Below, one piece after another: positions 27,315 through 36,406 of a stretch of DNA of 64,000 bases. This DNA is from Actinomadura sp. NBRC 104412 (GTDB lineage Bacteria > Actinomycetota > Actinomycetes > Streptosporangiales > Streptosporangiaceae): contig NZ_BSTM01000020.1 of assembly GCF_030269515.1 (NCBI RefSeq), positions 62,001-126,000 of the forward strand, in the 5' to 3' direction. The position numbers and the translations under genes were made by a program. Under the pieces are notes generated by a model. That model was not told where the DNA came from. It worked only from the letters and a program-made list of their open reading frames with translations, and made no database searches. Every line of letters begins with the position of its first letter. The stretch's first letter is position 1.

Positions 27315-27572
27315 GTGGCCAAGTCCAAAGTGCGCAAGAAGGCCGTCTACACGCCTCCGCAGAAGTCCCAGGCCCCCCAGGTCAGCCCGCGGTGGCTGGT
27401 CCCGACGATGATCGCCCTGTGGCTGGTCGGGCTGGCCTGGATCGCCACGTTCTACGTGACGGCCAGCACCGGCACCGACGTGCCGTTCATGTCGGACCTG
27501 GGGAACTGGAACCTGGGGATCGGCTTCGCCGCCATCATCCTGGGCGTCATCCTGTCGACACGCTGGCGTTGA
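27315..27572 (+). CDS. crgA: Cell division protein CrgA
   Basis: 85-residue membrane protein. GTG at 27315 gives the typical start MAKSKVRKKAVYTPP; a GAGGAG lies about 12 bp upstream, rather far. Two membrane helices: WLVPTMIALWLVGLAWIATFYV and LGIGFAAIILGVIL. CrgA modulates septum formation and recruits wall-synthesis proteins in streptomycetes and mycobacteria. Its location after pknB and sortase is the conserved actinobacterial arrangement. Confidence 0.95.
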   Translation: MAKSKVRKKAVYTPPQKSQAPQVSPRWLVPTMIALWLVGLAWIATFYVTASTGTDVPFMSDLGNWNLGIGFAAIILGVILSTRWR

Positions 27573-27626
27573 CGGCCGGCGGAGATTTTCCGCCGTCCCG
27601 GTCTCCGGGAAGCTCATCCACCAGTG

Positions 27627-27635
27627 TTATCCACA
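27627..27635 (+). promoter_or_regulatory. Perfect DnaA box
   Basis: TTATCCACA, the consensus DnaA-binding 9-mer, in the crgA-rhomboid gap. A single site, so not an origin by itself. Confidence 0.5.
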
Positions 27636-27678
27636 GGCTGGGGATGACCGGGGGCCTCATCCCCATCTTGTCCCCAGC

Positions 27679-27687
27679 TTTTCCACA
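27679..27687 (+). promoter_or_regulatory. Near-consensus DnaA box
   Basis: TTTTCCACA, one mismatch from the consensus, same orientation as the box at 27627 and 52 bp further on. Confidence 0.4.
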
Positions 27688-27788
27688 GGCGAGGCGGCTC
27701 CGCGTCCGTAGGGCGCACCACAGGGCGCACCACGCGGTGCCGGGCGCCGCGCCTGGAGCGGCGCGTGCCCGGCCGTCCGCGTTCCGGG

Positions 27789-28688
27789 TCAGACCGTTCC
27801 GGACGTCAGCTCGGCCGTCTTGATCAGTACCAGGGCGGCCAGCAGGACCAGCGTCGCCGCGGACGCGGCGACGTGCACGACCTGCTGCCGGGCCTGCGGC
27901 GCGTACGCGAACGCGACCGCCAGCAGCGCGCCGACCGCCAGGCCGCCGATATGTCCCTCCCAGGAGATGCTGGGCACCGCGAAGGTGATCACCAGGTTGA
28001 TCCCGAGCAGGAACACGATCGGGCCGACCTGGCCGCCCAGCCGCCGTCCGATGACGAAGAACGCGCCGAACAGGCCGAAGATGGCGCCGGACGCGCCGAC
28101 GGCGGCGTCCAGCGGGTCCACCAGGTAGAGCAGGACCGAGCCGCCCAGGCCCGACAGCAGGTACAGCGCCAGGTAGCGCCACCGCCCCAGCACCTGCTCC
28201 AGGGACGGGCCGATCGCCCACAGCGCCCACATGTTGAACAGGATGTGGGTGACGCTGAAGGACCCGCCCGTCGGCGGCTGGTGCAGGAACATCGACGTGA
28301 ACAGCCGATACCACTGGCCCTCGGCCACGCCGACCAGCCGCCCGCCCGAGGCCCCCAGCCCGAGCATCGCGAACTCGCGGACGACGTCGGTGGAGGCCAG
28401 CTCGGCGATGTAGGCCAGGACGCACAGGCCGATCAGGGTGTAGGTGACCACCGGCGTCGCGGATCCCGAGGCGCGGGCACCGAGCGCCGTGCGGGGCTGC
28501 CGGACGTTCCTGTTCCCTTCGGAGACGCACTCGACGCACTGGTGCCCCACGGCCGCGTCCCGCATGCACTCCGGGCAGATATAGCGGTCGCATCGGGTGC
28601 AGCGGACATAGGTCTCCCGTCCCCGGTGCCGGTAGCAGGTCGGCACCTGGGCCTCGTGTTCGGGGGCGGGTCTGGGGTCTGTGCTCAT
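27789..28688 (-). CDS. Rhomboid family intramembrane serine protease with zinc finger
   Basis: 299 residues. The N-terminus (about 15-55) has a B-box-like zinc-binding pattern with Cys/His pairs (TCYRHRGRETYVRCTRC, CPECMRD, GHQCVEC). Six or more membrane helices follow from residue 75. The rhomboid catalytic serine lies in GASGAIFG near residue 196 and the histidine in EGHIGG near 248; the HILFNMWALW segment is also typical. Such proteases cut substrates within the membrane; the target is not known. The next gene upstream on this strand is the cyclophilin, 57 bp away. Confidence 0.92.
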   Translation of the reverse strand: MSTDPRPAPEHEAQVPTCYRHRGRETYVRCTRCDRYICPECMRDAAVGHQCVECVSEGNRNVRQPRTALGARASGSATPVVTYTLIGLCVLAYIAELASTDVVREFAMLGLGASGGRLVGVAEGQWYRLFTSMFLHQPPTGGSFSVTHILFNMWALWAIGPSLEQVLGRWRYLALYLLSGLGGSVLLYLVDPLDAAVGASGAIFGLFGAFFVIGRRLGGQVGPIVFLLGINLVITFAVPSISWEGHIGGLAVGALLAVAFAYAPQARQQVVHVAASAATLVLLAALVLIKTAELTSGTV

Positions 28689-28745
28689 CTACGGCTCCGA
28701 AGACCGGCGGTACGGGGCGGCCCCCCTGGCGTGTCTCACTCTGTA

Positions 28746-29276
28746 CTACGACTGGCGGCGCTCGATCGTCACCGACTCGATGACCACATCGTTGTCCGGG
28801 CGGTCGTCCCGGCCGGTCGGCACCGCCGAGATCGCGTCGACCACGTTCGTCCCCTCGATCACCTTCCCGAAGATGGTGTGCCTGCCGGTGAGGTGCCGGG
28901 TGTTCTGCACGTTCGTGGTGATGAAGAACTGCGAGCCGTTGGTGCCGGGCCCGGCGTTGGCCATGGCCAGCAGGTACGGCCGGTCGAACTTCAGGCTCGG
29001 GTGGAACTCGTCCTGGAACTCGTAGCCGGGGCCGCCGTAGCCCTTCCCGAGCGGGTCGCCGCCCTGGATCATGAAGTTCGGGATCACCCGGTGGAAGATG
29101 GTGCCGTTGTAGAGCGGCTCCTGCTTCTTCTCGCCGGTGGCCGGGTGGGTCCAGGTCCGGGTGCCTTCGGCGAGGGACACGAAGTTGTCCACGGTCACCG
29201 GGGCCTGGTCCGGGTAGAGCTGCGCGACGATCCTCCCGTGGTTGGTGTGGAGCGTCGCGAAGATCTGTTCAGCCAC
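28746..29276 (-). CDS. ppiA: Cyclophilin-type peptidyl-prolyl isomerase
   Basis: 176-residue cytoplasmic cyclophilin catalysing cis-trans isomerisation of proline bonds. The signature FHRVIPNFMIQGGDP with the catalytic arginine is present, as are GPGTNGSQFFIT and HTIFGKVIEG. No signal peptide. ATG at 29276 is followed by AEQIFATLHTNHG. Position next to the rhomboid and crgA genes is conserved in actinomycetes. Confidence 0.95.
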   Translation of the reverse strand: MAEQIFATLHTNHGRIVAQLYPDQAPVTVDNFVSLAEGTRTWTHPATGEKKQEPLYNGTIFHRVIPNFMIQGGDPLGKGYGGPGYEFQDEFHPSLKFDRPYLLAMANAGPGTNGSQFFITTNVQNTRHLTGRHTIFGKVIEGTNVVDAISAVPTGRDDRPDNDVVIESVTIERRQS

Positions 29277-29403
29277 TGTGGGCCGCCTCCTCCTTGTAGT
29301 GCGTATGCGTCGCGATACGTGATCGTACGGTCACGCCCGCGGTGTTTACCTTCCGCTTCGCGGGAAGGCTGCCGTGCAGGACCTCGCAATCAGGGAGGTT
29401 AGC

Positions 29404-29862
29404 GTGTCCCTAATGATGAGTATCCGCCGCAAGCCGCGTGGGGTGTCCCTTTCGCGGTTCGGCCGCATGCGGATGGCGTGCCGTATGGGCGCGTCGAGTG
29501 CGGCGGAGCGGATGGGTCCGGCCGCCCGCGGCGCACGCGAGGCCGCCGCCAAGGGCGTGCTCGCCGCACGCGGGCGGAGCGCACCCTGGCTGCGGAGGGC
29601 CGGTGCGTATGTGGCGGCGGATCTGGGGCCCCGCGTCGGAAGGATGCTGTCGGACGCGGCCCAACGCATGGAGCCGCAGCATCAGCCCGTACGCAGGCGG
29701 CGCACAGCCGCGATGGCGATGGTGGGCGTGGCCTCGGCGGTGGGTCTGGCGGGCGCGTTGATGACGAGGCGGGCCAACACCGCTTCGATGCAGCAGATGA
29801 TGACGGGGCCGGGCACCCAGTCGGTGCCGTCCGACGTCGACGGTCAGGTCCGCTCCGCCTGA
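29404..29862 (+). CDS. DUF5324-like membrane-anchored protein
   Basis: 152 residues. GTG at 29404 with GGAGG 5 bp upstream. Very basic, alanine/arginine-rich helical N-terminal half, then one hydrophobic helix near residues 103-120 (AAMAMVGVASAVGLAGALM) and a short polar tail. The layout and the place beside the cyclophilin gene fit the DUF5324 family of streptomycetes. Function unknown. Divergent from ppiA and followed by a hairpin. Confidence 0.7.
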   Translation: MSLMMSIRRKPRGVSLSRFGRMRMACRMGASSAAERMGPAARGAREAAAKGVLAARGRSAPWLRRAGAYVAADLGPRVGRMLSDAAQRMEPQHQPVRRRRTAAMAMVGVASAVGLAGALMTRRANTASMQQMMTGPGTQSVPSDVDGQVRSA

Positions 29863-29882
29863 CGGTCCAGGGGTACGAGGGT

Positions 29883-29912
29883 GAGGGCCCGGCCATCGCG
29901 GCCGGGCCCCTC
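29883..29912. terminator. Terminator hairpin
   Basis: GAGGGCCCGGCC-ATCGC-GGCCGGGCCCCTC, a 12-13 bp stem followed by GTTTCG, between the DUF5324-like and acyltransferase genes. Confidence 0.75.
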
Positions 29913-29948
29913 GTTTCGCGGTTGGCTACCAGCCGGTACGGTGACGCC

Positions 29949-30737
29949 ATGCCCCCGAAGACCTCGATCAAGCATCGGCTGGCGGTCCCGGTGCGCCGCG
30001 GACTGCACCGCGCCGTGCACCGGGGCTGGGAGTGGATCCAGCGGCACGGGGAGATCACGCCGGAGACGCCGGGCCGCCGCAGGTTCGCGCACCTCGGCGA
30101 GGGCGTGTGCATCGGCTTCCCGGTCGGCGCCGTCTACGGCGAGCCGTGGATCTCCATCGGGGCGCACACCCTGGTCGGCACGCACTGCACGATCTCGGCC
30201 GGGTTCGTCCCCGGCCTCGACCTCGGCCCGGACCTGGTGGTCCGGATCGGCCGCGGCTGCTCGCTCGGGCGCGGGACGCACATCGTGGGCCACCAGTCGA
30301 TCGAGATCGGCGACGACGTCTTCACCGGGCCGAACGTCTACATCACCGACCAGAACCACAGCTACTCCGATCCGGAGACGCCGATCGGGCGGCAGTGGCC
30401 GGAGAACAACCCGGTGGTCATCGGCGACGGCTGCTGGATCGGCACCGGCGCGGTGATCCTGCCGGGGACCCGGCTGGGACGCAATGTCGCGGTCGCGGGC
30501 GGCGCGGTGGTGCGGGGCGAGTTCCCCGACCACTCGGTCGTCGGCGGCGTCCCCGCCAAGGTGCTGCGCAGCTATGACGCGGAGCGGGGCTGGCAGCCGC
30601 CCCTGCGCAACGACCTGCCGGCCGATCTGAAGGCGCTGGCCGGGCTCGCGGCCGAGGACGGCCTGAACGGCGTCCAGCGGCTCCAGGACGGGCTCGGCGA
30701 GGCGATCCCTGACGGCCTTCGGGAGGAGGCGGGCTGA
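29949..30737 (+). CDS. Left-handed beta-helix acyltransferase
   Basis: 262-residue hexapeptide-repeat acyltransferase. ATG at 29949 chosen; longer in-frame starts would cross the terminator. The middle has repeated hexapeptide turns (VRIGRGCSLGRGTHIVG, IEIGDDVFTGPNVYI) and the catalytic-histidine loop DQNHSYSDPETPIG. The C-terminal PVVIGDGCWIGTGAVILPG, then HSVVGGVPAKVL, are typical of sugar or antibiotic acetyltransferases. The acceptor cannot be told from sequence. Stands alone, followed by a bidirectional hairpin. Confidence 0.85.
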   Translation: MPPKTSIKHRLAVPVRRGLHRAVHRGWEWIQRHGEITPETPGRRRFAHLGEGVCIGFPVGAVYGEPWISIGAHTLVGTHCTISAGFVPGLDLGPDLVVRIGRGCSLGRGTHIVGHQSIEIGDDVFTGPNVYITDQNHSYSDPETPIGRQWPENNPVVIGDGCWIGTGAVILPGTRLGRNVAVAGGAVVRGEFPDHSVVGGVPAKVLRSYDAERGWQPPLRNDLPADLKALAGLAAEDGLNGVQRLQDGLGEAIPDGLREEAG

Positions 30738-30763
30738 GCCCGCCGCGCCTCACTGAGAGACGT

Positions 30764-30798
30764 GAAGGGCCGGAAGCGTCGTACGCTTCCGGCCCTTC
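30764..30798. terminator. Bidirectional terminator
   Basis: Perfect 15-bp stem GAAGGGCCGGAAGCG / CGCTTCCGGCCCTTC with a 5-base loop between the convergent acyltransferase and helicase genes. Confidence 0.85.
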
Positions 30799-30807
30799 GT
30801 TCACCGC

Positions 30808-32415
30808 TCAGTTGGAACGGGCGGCACGGCGGTCGTTGCCGTCGCGGCGCTTGCCGCCGTTGTACTGGGCGTTGCGCCGCCCGCCGTGCGGGGTCCCGCG
30901 CCGCTCACCGTACGAGCCGCGCTCACCGTAGGACGGACCGCGCTTGGCGTCGTGGTGACCGGAGAAGGCGCCTTCGTGGCGCCCGTTGTGGTCACCGTCC
31001 TCGCGGCGGCGCGTTCCCCCGTCCTGACGGTCGAAGGAGCGCGGGCCGCGCCCGCCGAAGCGACGGCCGCCGCCTCGCCTGCCGCCTCCGGGACGCCCGC
31101 CGCGGCCGTTCTCGCGGCGCGGGCGCTCCGGGATGATCGGGCCCTCGATCGGGATGCCGGACGGGGGCCGCGCGCCGGTCAGCCGGATCAGCTCCTCGTC
31201 GCCGAGCGCGACGCGGGTGCGGGGCGCGTGGATCCCGGCCCTGCGGGTCATCGCGGTGGTCGAGCGGACCTGGTGCGGCAGGACGAGCGTCACCACGGTG
31301 CCGCTCTCCCCGGCCCGCGCGGTACGGCCCGCGCGGTGCATGTAGTCCTTGTGGTCGGCGGGCGGGTCGACGTGCATGACCAGGCTGACGTCGTCCACGT
31401 GGATGCCGCGGGCGGCGACGTCGGTGGCGACCAGCACGCTGATCGTCCCCTCCCTGAACTCGGCGAGGGTGCGGGTGCGCAGGCCCTGGCTCTTGCCGCC
31501 GTGCAGGCCCGCGGCGCGGACGCCCACCTGCACGAGCTGCTTGGCCAGCCGGTCGACGCCGTGCTTGGTACGGGCGAACAGGATGGTCCGGCCCTCACGG
31601 TTGGCGATCTCGGCCGTGATGGCGGTCTTCTCCTTGGGCGCCACCAGCAGCAGGTGGTGCTCCATGGTGTCGACCGACTCGTCCACCGGGCCGATGGCGT
31701 GCGTCACCGGGTCGCTGAGGTAGCGCTTGACCAGGACGTCCACGTCCCGGTCCAGGGTGGCGGAGAACAGCAGCCGCTGCCCGCCGGGCTTGGCCTGGTC
31801 GAGGATGTCGGTGACGTCGGGCAGGAAGCCCATGTCGGCCATGTGGTCGGCCTCGTCCAGCACGACGACCTCGACGTCGCCGAGGTCGCAGGCGCCCTGG
31901 CGCATCAGGTCCTTGAGCCGGCCGGGGGTGGCGACCACGATCTCCACGCCACGGCGCAGCGCGTCGATCTGCTTGAACATCGAGGTCTGGCCGATGACGG
32001 TCTTGAAGTGCAGGCCCATGGAGCGGCCGAGCGGCTCCAGGTTGGTCTGGACCTGCTGGGCCAGCTCGCGGGTCGGGACGAGGATCAGGCCGAGGGGACG
32101 CCTGGGCGCGGCGCGGCGGCCGGACAGCCGGGCCAGCATCGGCAGCCCGAAGGCCAGCGTCTTGCCGGATCCGGTCTTGCCGCGGCCGAGGACGTCGCGG
32201 CCGGCCATGACGTCCGGGATCGCGGCGGCCTGGATGGGGAACGGGGCCGAGATGCCCTGCCTGGCGAGCGCCGAGACCAGGGCGTCGGGCAGGCCGAGCT
32301 CGGTGAAGGTCGGGACGGTCTCCGGGGTCTCCGGGGCCGCCGACGGCTCCGAGGTGACGGGCTCCTGCGCGAGGTCGGTCGCGGGCAGGGCATTACGAGC
32401 GGGCACAGATGACAC
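30808..32415 (-). CDS. DEAD-box ATP-dependent RNA helicase
   Basis: 535 residues, GTG start at 32415 with GGAAGG upstream. Q-motif region FTELGLPDALVSALARQGI, Walker A GRGKTGSGKT, PTRELAQQ, DEADHMADMG, SAT (FSATLDRD), and HRAGRTARAG in the C-terminal RecA-like domain. The last 130 residues are rich in Arg/Gly and basic ([20 protein letters not shown]), an RNA-binding tail usual for RhlE/CsdA-type enzymes. It unwinds structured RNA and often supports cold growth or ribosome assembly. The 233-bp upstream gap could hold a regulatory leader, but I see no clear structure. Confidence 0.93.
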   Translation of the reverse strand: MSSVPARNALPATDLAQEPVTSEPSAAPETPETVPTFTELGLPDALVSALARQGISAPFPIQAAAIPDVMAGRDVLGRGKTGSGKTLAFGLPMLARLSGRRAAPRRPLGLILVPTRELAQQVQTNLEPLGRSMGLHFKTVIGQTSMFKQIDALRRGVEIVVATPGRLKDLMRQGACDLGDVEVVVLDEADHMADMGFLPDVTDILDQAKPGGQRLLFSATLDRDVDVLVKRYLSDPVTHAIGPVDESVDTMEHHLLLVAPKEKTAITAEIANREGRTILFARTKHGVDRLAKQLVQVGVRAAGLHGGKSQGLRTRTLAEFREGTISVLVATDVAARGIHVDDVSLVMHVDPPADHKDYMHRAGRTARAGESGTVVTLVLPHQVRSTTAMTRRAGIHAPRTRVALGDEELIRLTGARPPSGIPIEGPIIPERPRRENGRGGRPGGGRRGGGRRFGGRGPRSFDRQDGGTRRREDGDHNGRHEGAFSGHHDAKRGPSYGERGSYGERRGTPHGGRRNAQYNGGKRRDGNDRRAARSN

Positions 32416-32648
32416 GCATTACCTTCCGAGAGGGGGGCACGTCTCGGGAGGCGTCACGTGGCAGCGCGGTGCTGCGGAATGTGGCCTGCAAGGACGAGCC
32501 GGGGACGCCGTCGGTGGCGCCATGAGAACGATGCGGTAAGTGTAACGTCGCCGACGCACCTGCTTATGCCCCGGTCGCCTCATGTAAACCTGGCGTGCGC
32601 GCGTCCCCTGGCTCGTGGAGGCCACGGCGGGCGGCCTCTGTCCCTCGT

Positions 32649-33110
32649 TCAGCAGGCGCAGGAGAGGTCGGAGACGGGCGCCGTGAGCGGATCGGGGGAA
32701 CGCCGTACGACCTGGCCGGCACCGGTCTCGACCGGGAACCCCTCGCGTGCCCAGTACTCGAAGCCGCCGATCATCTCCTTCACGGGGTGGCCCAGCCGGG
32801 CGAACGCGAGCGCGGCCTTGGTGGCGCCGTTGCATCCCGGTCCCCAGCAGTAGACGATCACGGTGGCGCCCGCCGGGACCAGGCCGGCGGCGCGCCGCGG
32901 GATCTCCACCCTGGGCAGGTGGACGGCCCCCGCGACATGACCTTGCCGCCAGGCGTCGGCGTTCCGGGTGTCCACGACGACGATGCCGGGTGCGCCGCGT
33001 TCCAGGTCGGCGGCGACGTCCGACACGTCGGTCTCGAACGCGAGCCGGGCGGAGAAATGGGCGATGGCCGCGGCCGCGGGCGCGGCGGGGATCCGCAGGG
33101 TCTCAGACAT
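32649..33110 (-). CDS. Rhodanese-like sulfurtransferase
   Basis: 153 residues with a single rhodanese fold. VVDTRNADAWRQGHVAGAVHLP at about 45-65 is the CH2A-like signature, and the active-site cysteine lies in VYCWGPGCNGATKAAL near residue 95. C-terminal tail ends LSCAC. Alternatively a sulfur-carrier or chaperone role rather than true thiosulfate transferase. Divergent from the GlxA-type regulator, 72 bp away, which may control it. Confidence 0.88.
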   Translation of the reverse strand: MSETLRIPAAPAAAAIAHFSARLAFETDVSDVAADLERGAPGIVVVDTRNADAWRQGHVAGAVHLPRVEIPRRAAGLVPAGATVIVYCWGPGCNGATKAALAFARLGHPVKEMIGGFEYWAREGFPVETGAGQVVRRSPDPLTAPVSDLSCAC

Positions 33111-33182
33111 GTCCGTGATCGTCCCATTGTCGCGTTGTCCGCCGGAAGTGGCGCTAACGCCGTTCAGGGTTAAGATCTCGCC

Positions 33183-34172
33183 ATGCTCCTTGATCCTCCC
33201 GCGCGGCGGCACACGGTCTCGGTCGTCGCGTTCGACGGCATGTCCCCGTTCGAGCTGAGCTCGGTGGTGGAGGTGTTCGGCCTGCCGCGTCCCGAGCTCG
33301 ACGTCCCCTGGTACGACCTGCGCGTCTGCTCGCCGCAACGCGGGCCGCTGCGGTTCGTGGGCGGCTTCACCGTCACCGCCGAGCACGGCATGGATGTCTT
33401 CGCGACCGCCGACACGGTCGTGGTGCCGCAGGTGCCGAGCATCCACGGCGACGTCCCCGGGGCCGTCGTGGACGCCCTCAAGTACGCGCACGCGCGCGGC
33501 GCGCGGATCGTGTCGATCTGCTCGGGCGCGTTCGCGCTGGCCGCGGCGGGCCTCTTGGACGGCCGCGAGGCCACCACGCACTGGCGGTTCGCCGACACCC
33601 TGCGCCGCCGCTTCCCGCGCGTGCGGGTGACGCCGGACGTGCTGTACGTGGACGGCGACGACGTTCTCACCGGGGCGGGCAGCGCCGCGGGGCTCGACCT
33701 GTGCCTGCACCTGGTGCGCAAGGACCACGGGGCCAAGGTCGCCAACTCGGTGGCGCGGCGGCTGGTGATCCCGCCGCATCGCGAGGGCGGTCAGGCGCAG
33801 TTCGTGGAGGCCGCCGTCCCGTCCGGCCCGGACCCGGCGGACGACCCGGTGGCCCGCGCGATGGCCTGGGCGCTGGACCATCTCGCCGAGCCGATCACCG
33901 TGGCGGCGCTGGCGGGCCAGGCGCGGCTGGCGCCCCGCACGTTCCTCCGGCACTTCCAGCGGACGACCGGCACCAGCCCGCTGCGGTGGGTGATCCATCA
34001 GCGGATCATGGCCAGCCTGCCGCTGCTGGAGGACGGCGCGCTGCCCATCGAGCGGATCGGCGCGATGGTGGGCTTCGAGTCCCCCGCCACGTTCCGGCAC
34101 CATTTCGCCCGTGCGATGAAGACCTCGCCGTCCGCGTACAGGCAGATGTTCCGCACGTCCCTGGCGTCGTGA
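33183..34172 (+). CDS. GlxA-family AraC-type transcriptional regulator
   Basis: 329 residues. The N-terminal DJ-1/PfpI-like domain (about 10-185) contains the nucleophile-elbow cysteine in SICSGAFALAAAGLL. The C-terminal AraC helix-turn-helix (about 220-320) has ITVAALAGQARLAPRTFLRHF and IGAMVGFESPATFRHHF. Proteins of this type activate adjacent catabolic or stress genes; the amidase-like domain probably binds a ligand. Divergent from the rhodanese gene. Confidence 0.92.
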   Translation: MLLDPPARRHTVSVVAFDGMSPFELSSVVEVFGLPRPELDVPWYDLRVCSPQRGPLRFVGGFTVTAEHGMDVFATADTVVVPQVPSIHGDVPGAVVDALKYAHARGARIVSICSGAFALAAAGLLDGREATTHWRFADTLRRRFPRVRVTPDVLYVDGDDVLTGAGSAAGLDLCLHLVRKDHGAKVANSVARRLVIPPHREGGQAQFVEAAVPSGPDPADDPVARAMAWALDHLAEPITVAALAGQARLAPRTFLRHFQRTTGTSPLRWVIHQRIMASLPLLEDGALPIERIGAMVGFESPATFRHHFARAMKTSPSAYRQMFRTSLAS

Positions 34173-34247
34173 CCGCCGCCGCCGACGGTGGTGCCCCCGC
34201 TGACCGCGGATCCTGGCGGTTCGTGGCGATATGGGGTGAACGGCGGG

Positions 34248-34940
34248 ATGTCCGATCGCGGAGGCGGCACAATCGGTGGAATGTTCGCATCGGGCGGAGG
34301 CGGCGACCGTGCAGGGAACCAGGGCGGGCGCACGCCGCCGCCGGAGCTGGAGGCGCTGGCCGCGCGGCAGCCGGGCGGCTGGCTGTACGAGATCGACACC
34401 GCCTGGGTGGACGACCCGGACGGCTACGTCCCGCCCGAGGCGATCCGCGGGGCCTGGAAGGTGTCCGACGAGGGGCGGCTGACCGGCGAGTATTGGGAGA
34501 ACCACCGGCACGGCCCGCCCCGGCACGACTTCTCCGCGCTCACCGAGCCCGACCACTGGCTGGACTGGCTGGGGGACGACCCCGGCGAGGCGGTGCTCAC
34601 CGAGGTCGTCCGCATCCTCTGCCGGCAGATCGAGGGCACGGTCGTGGAGTGGATGAAGGTCGTGGAGACCCCGCGCTTCCTGACCGGCGGGCGGCCCAGC
34701 CCCGACGACCCGGGCCGGGTGGTGGTCACCCGGACCGGGCTGGCCCTGCCGTTCGCCCTGATGGCCCGTCCCCCACAGGGGCCGCGATCGGTGGTGACGG
34801 GCGTGCTGAGCTGGGTCGCCGTGGGGCTGGACCGTCCCGGCGAACGGCGCGACCGCGTGTGGTTCGACATCGGCGCCGGCCTCGACCGGGCCGAGGAGGA
34901 GCTGCGCTCCCGGATCTACGAGCTCGACCGGCCGGGATAG
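34248..34940 (+). CDS. Conserved hypothetical protein
   Basis: About 230 residues. The start is uncertain: GTG 34188, ATG 34248 and ATG 34281 are in frame and none has a strong ribosome site. From GGWLYEIDTAWVDDPDGYVP on, the sequence is a tryptophan-rich soluble domain (AIRGAWKVSDEG, WENHRHGP, DHWLDWLGDD), then LVVTRTGLALPF-like strands and DRVWFDIGAGLDRAEEEL at the end. No signal peptide or membrane helix. I do not recognise a family. Ends 16 bp from the convergent permease gene. Confidence 0.6.
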   Translation: MSDRGGGTIGGMFASGGGGDRAGNQGGRTPPPELEALAARQPGGWLYEIDTAWVDDPDGYVPPEAIRGAWKVSDEGRLTGEYWENHRHGPPRHDFSALTEPDHWLDWLGDDPGEAVLTEVVRILCRQIEGTVVEWMKVVETPRFLTGGRPSPDDPGRVVVTRTGLALPFALMARPPQGPRSVVTGVLSWVAVGLDRPGERRDRVWFDIGAGLDRAEEELRSRIYELDRPG

Positions 34941-34956
34941 CCCCGGTCCGTCCCGT

Positions 34957-36369
34957 TCAGGTGACGCGGTCGGCGTAGCGGGGCATGATGCGGCGCCGCG
35001 CGTAGGCCAGGTACAGGACGGCTCCCGCCACGGCCACCACGCTGAACGTCATGACCATGCTCCAGTCGACGTACCAGGGCTCCTCGGTGTTGCGCGGCCA
35101 CACGATGTTGACCGTCTGGACGGCCAGCCACACCGCCGCGACGTAGGTGACGGGCGCGCTGAACCGGCCCAGGTTGAACGTCCCCGGCCGCCATGTGCCG
35201 CGCAGGTGCTGGAGCGCCGAGCCCCACACCGGCAGGCCGAACGCGACGTAGAAGCCGATCGTGGTGAAGTTGACCAGCACCGAGTAGAGCGCCGAGCCGG
35301 ACAGCAGCACGAACACGGTGGCGCCCACGGCGGTGAGCAGGATCGCGTTCACCGGCATCCGCTCGGCGAGCGCCAGCCGCCCCAGCACGCCCGAGCCGGG
35401 CAGCGCCTTGTCGCGCGCCGACGCCCAGATCACCCGGGACACCGCCGCCTGCACGGCCAGGAAGCTCGCGACGAACCCGATCACGAAGACGACCAGCAGC
35501 GGGCGCCCGATCCCCGAGCCGAAGTGGTGGACCAGCGTGTCGGAGACCGGATCGCCGTCCGCGGCGGCCTCCAGGTCCGGGATGGCCAGGATCAGGCCGG
35601 CCGCCGAGTACATCACGAGCGCGCCGACCGCGGCCAGCGCGACGATCAGCGCCTTGGGGACGTCCCGCTCGGGCCGCTCCACCTCCTCGGCGATCGAGCC
35701 GGCCGCCTCGAACCCGACGAACGACCAGCCGACATAGGCGGTCGCCGCCAGCAGCGGCGCGCCCAGCAGCGGGGCGCCGCCGATGCCGTCGAACAGGACG
35801 CTCACCGGGTTCTCGCGGTAGAAGGCGAGCAGCACGGTCCCCAGCACCACCGAGGCCAGGACCTCGCAGAAGAGGCTCGCGATCACGAGCACCTTCAGCG
35901 TGCCGCGTCCCACGATGTTGGCGACGCTCCCGAAAGCGAGGATGCCCAGCGCGGTGGCCATCGTGGCAAGGTTGCCCGGCTCGTCCACGCCGAGCGCCTG
36001 CAACAGGAAACCCGCGGCGCCGTAGGACAGTGCGGACAGGGCGATGGTGAGGCCCCACATATAGGCCCACGCGGAGAACCACCCCGCTCCCGGGCCGTGC
36101 ACGTGCCGCGCCCATTGGTAGACGCTGCCCTCGTACGGCCAGCGTGAGGCCAGCTCACCGAAGACGCACGCCACCAGTAGCTGGCCCGCGAGCACGATGG
36201 GAAACGCCCACCAGAACCCCGGCCCGGCGGCGAGGAGACCCAGCGTGAAGATGGCGTAGAGAGCCACGATCGGGGACACGTCCGCGAAGGCCAGCGCGGT
36301 GGCCGAGCGCAGATTGAACCCCTTGCGCAAGACCTGGCTTCCATCGGTGGTTCCTGTTGTGGGCATCAT
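34957..36369 (-). CDS. APC-family amino acid/amine permease
   Basis: 470 residues with about 12 membrane helices, beginning LRSATALAFADVSPIVALYAIF, the APC-superfamily helix 1 region; FELASRW-like FGELASRWPYEGSVYQWA and GFEAAGSIAEEVERPERDVP are typical. Start ATG 36369 with AGGAA upstream. Last gene of a leftward five-gene set, 37 bp after the deacetylase-like gene. By context it imports the substrate that the upstream hydrolases and dehydrogenases process, likely an amine, guanidino or ureido compound; inference. Confidence 0.88.
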   Translation of the reverse strand: MMPTTGTTDGSQVLRKGFNLRSATALAFADVSPIVALYAIFTLGLLAAGPGFWWAFPIVLAGQLLVACVFGELASRWPYEGSVYQWARHVHGPGAGWFSAWAYMWGLTIALSALSYGAAGFLLQALGVDEPGNLATMATALGILAFGSVANIVGRGTLKVLVIASLFCEVLASVVLGTVLLAFYRENPVSVLFDGIGGAPLLGAPLLAATAYVGWSFVGFEAAGSIAEEVERPERDVPKALIVALAAVGALVMYSAAGLILAIPDLEAAADGDPVSDTLVHHFGSGIGRPLLVVFVIGFVASFLAVQAAVSRVIWASARDKALPGSGVLGRLALAERMPVNAILLTAVGATVFVLLSGSALYSVLVNFTTIGFYVAFGLPVWGSALQHLRGTWRPGTFNLGRFSAPVTYVAAVWLAVQTVNIVWPRNTEEPWYVDWSMVMTFSVVAVAGAVLYLAYARRRIMPRYADRVT

Positions 36370-36406
36370 GGGCGTTCCTGCTCTTTCCTGAGTGAGACGC
36401 TCGGCC

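Noticed and set aside
27573-27788. Chromosome origin because of DnaA boxes
   Set aside because: Only two boxes, no AT-rich unwinding region, and no dnaA or dnaN next to it.
32416-32648. Cold-shock leader or riboswitch upstream of the RNA helicase
   Set aside because: I could not find a convincing conserved structure or terminator/anti-terminator pair by eye.
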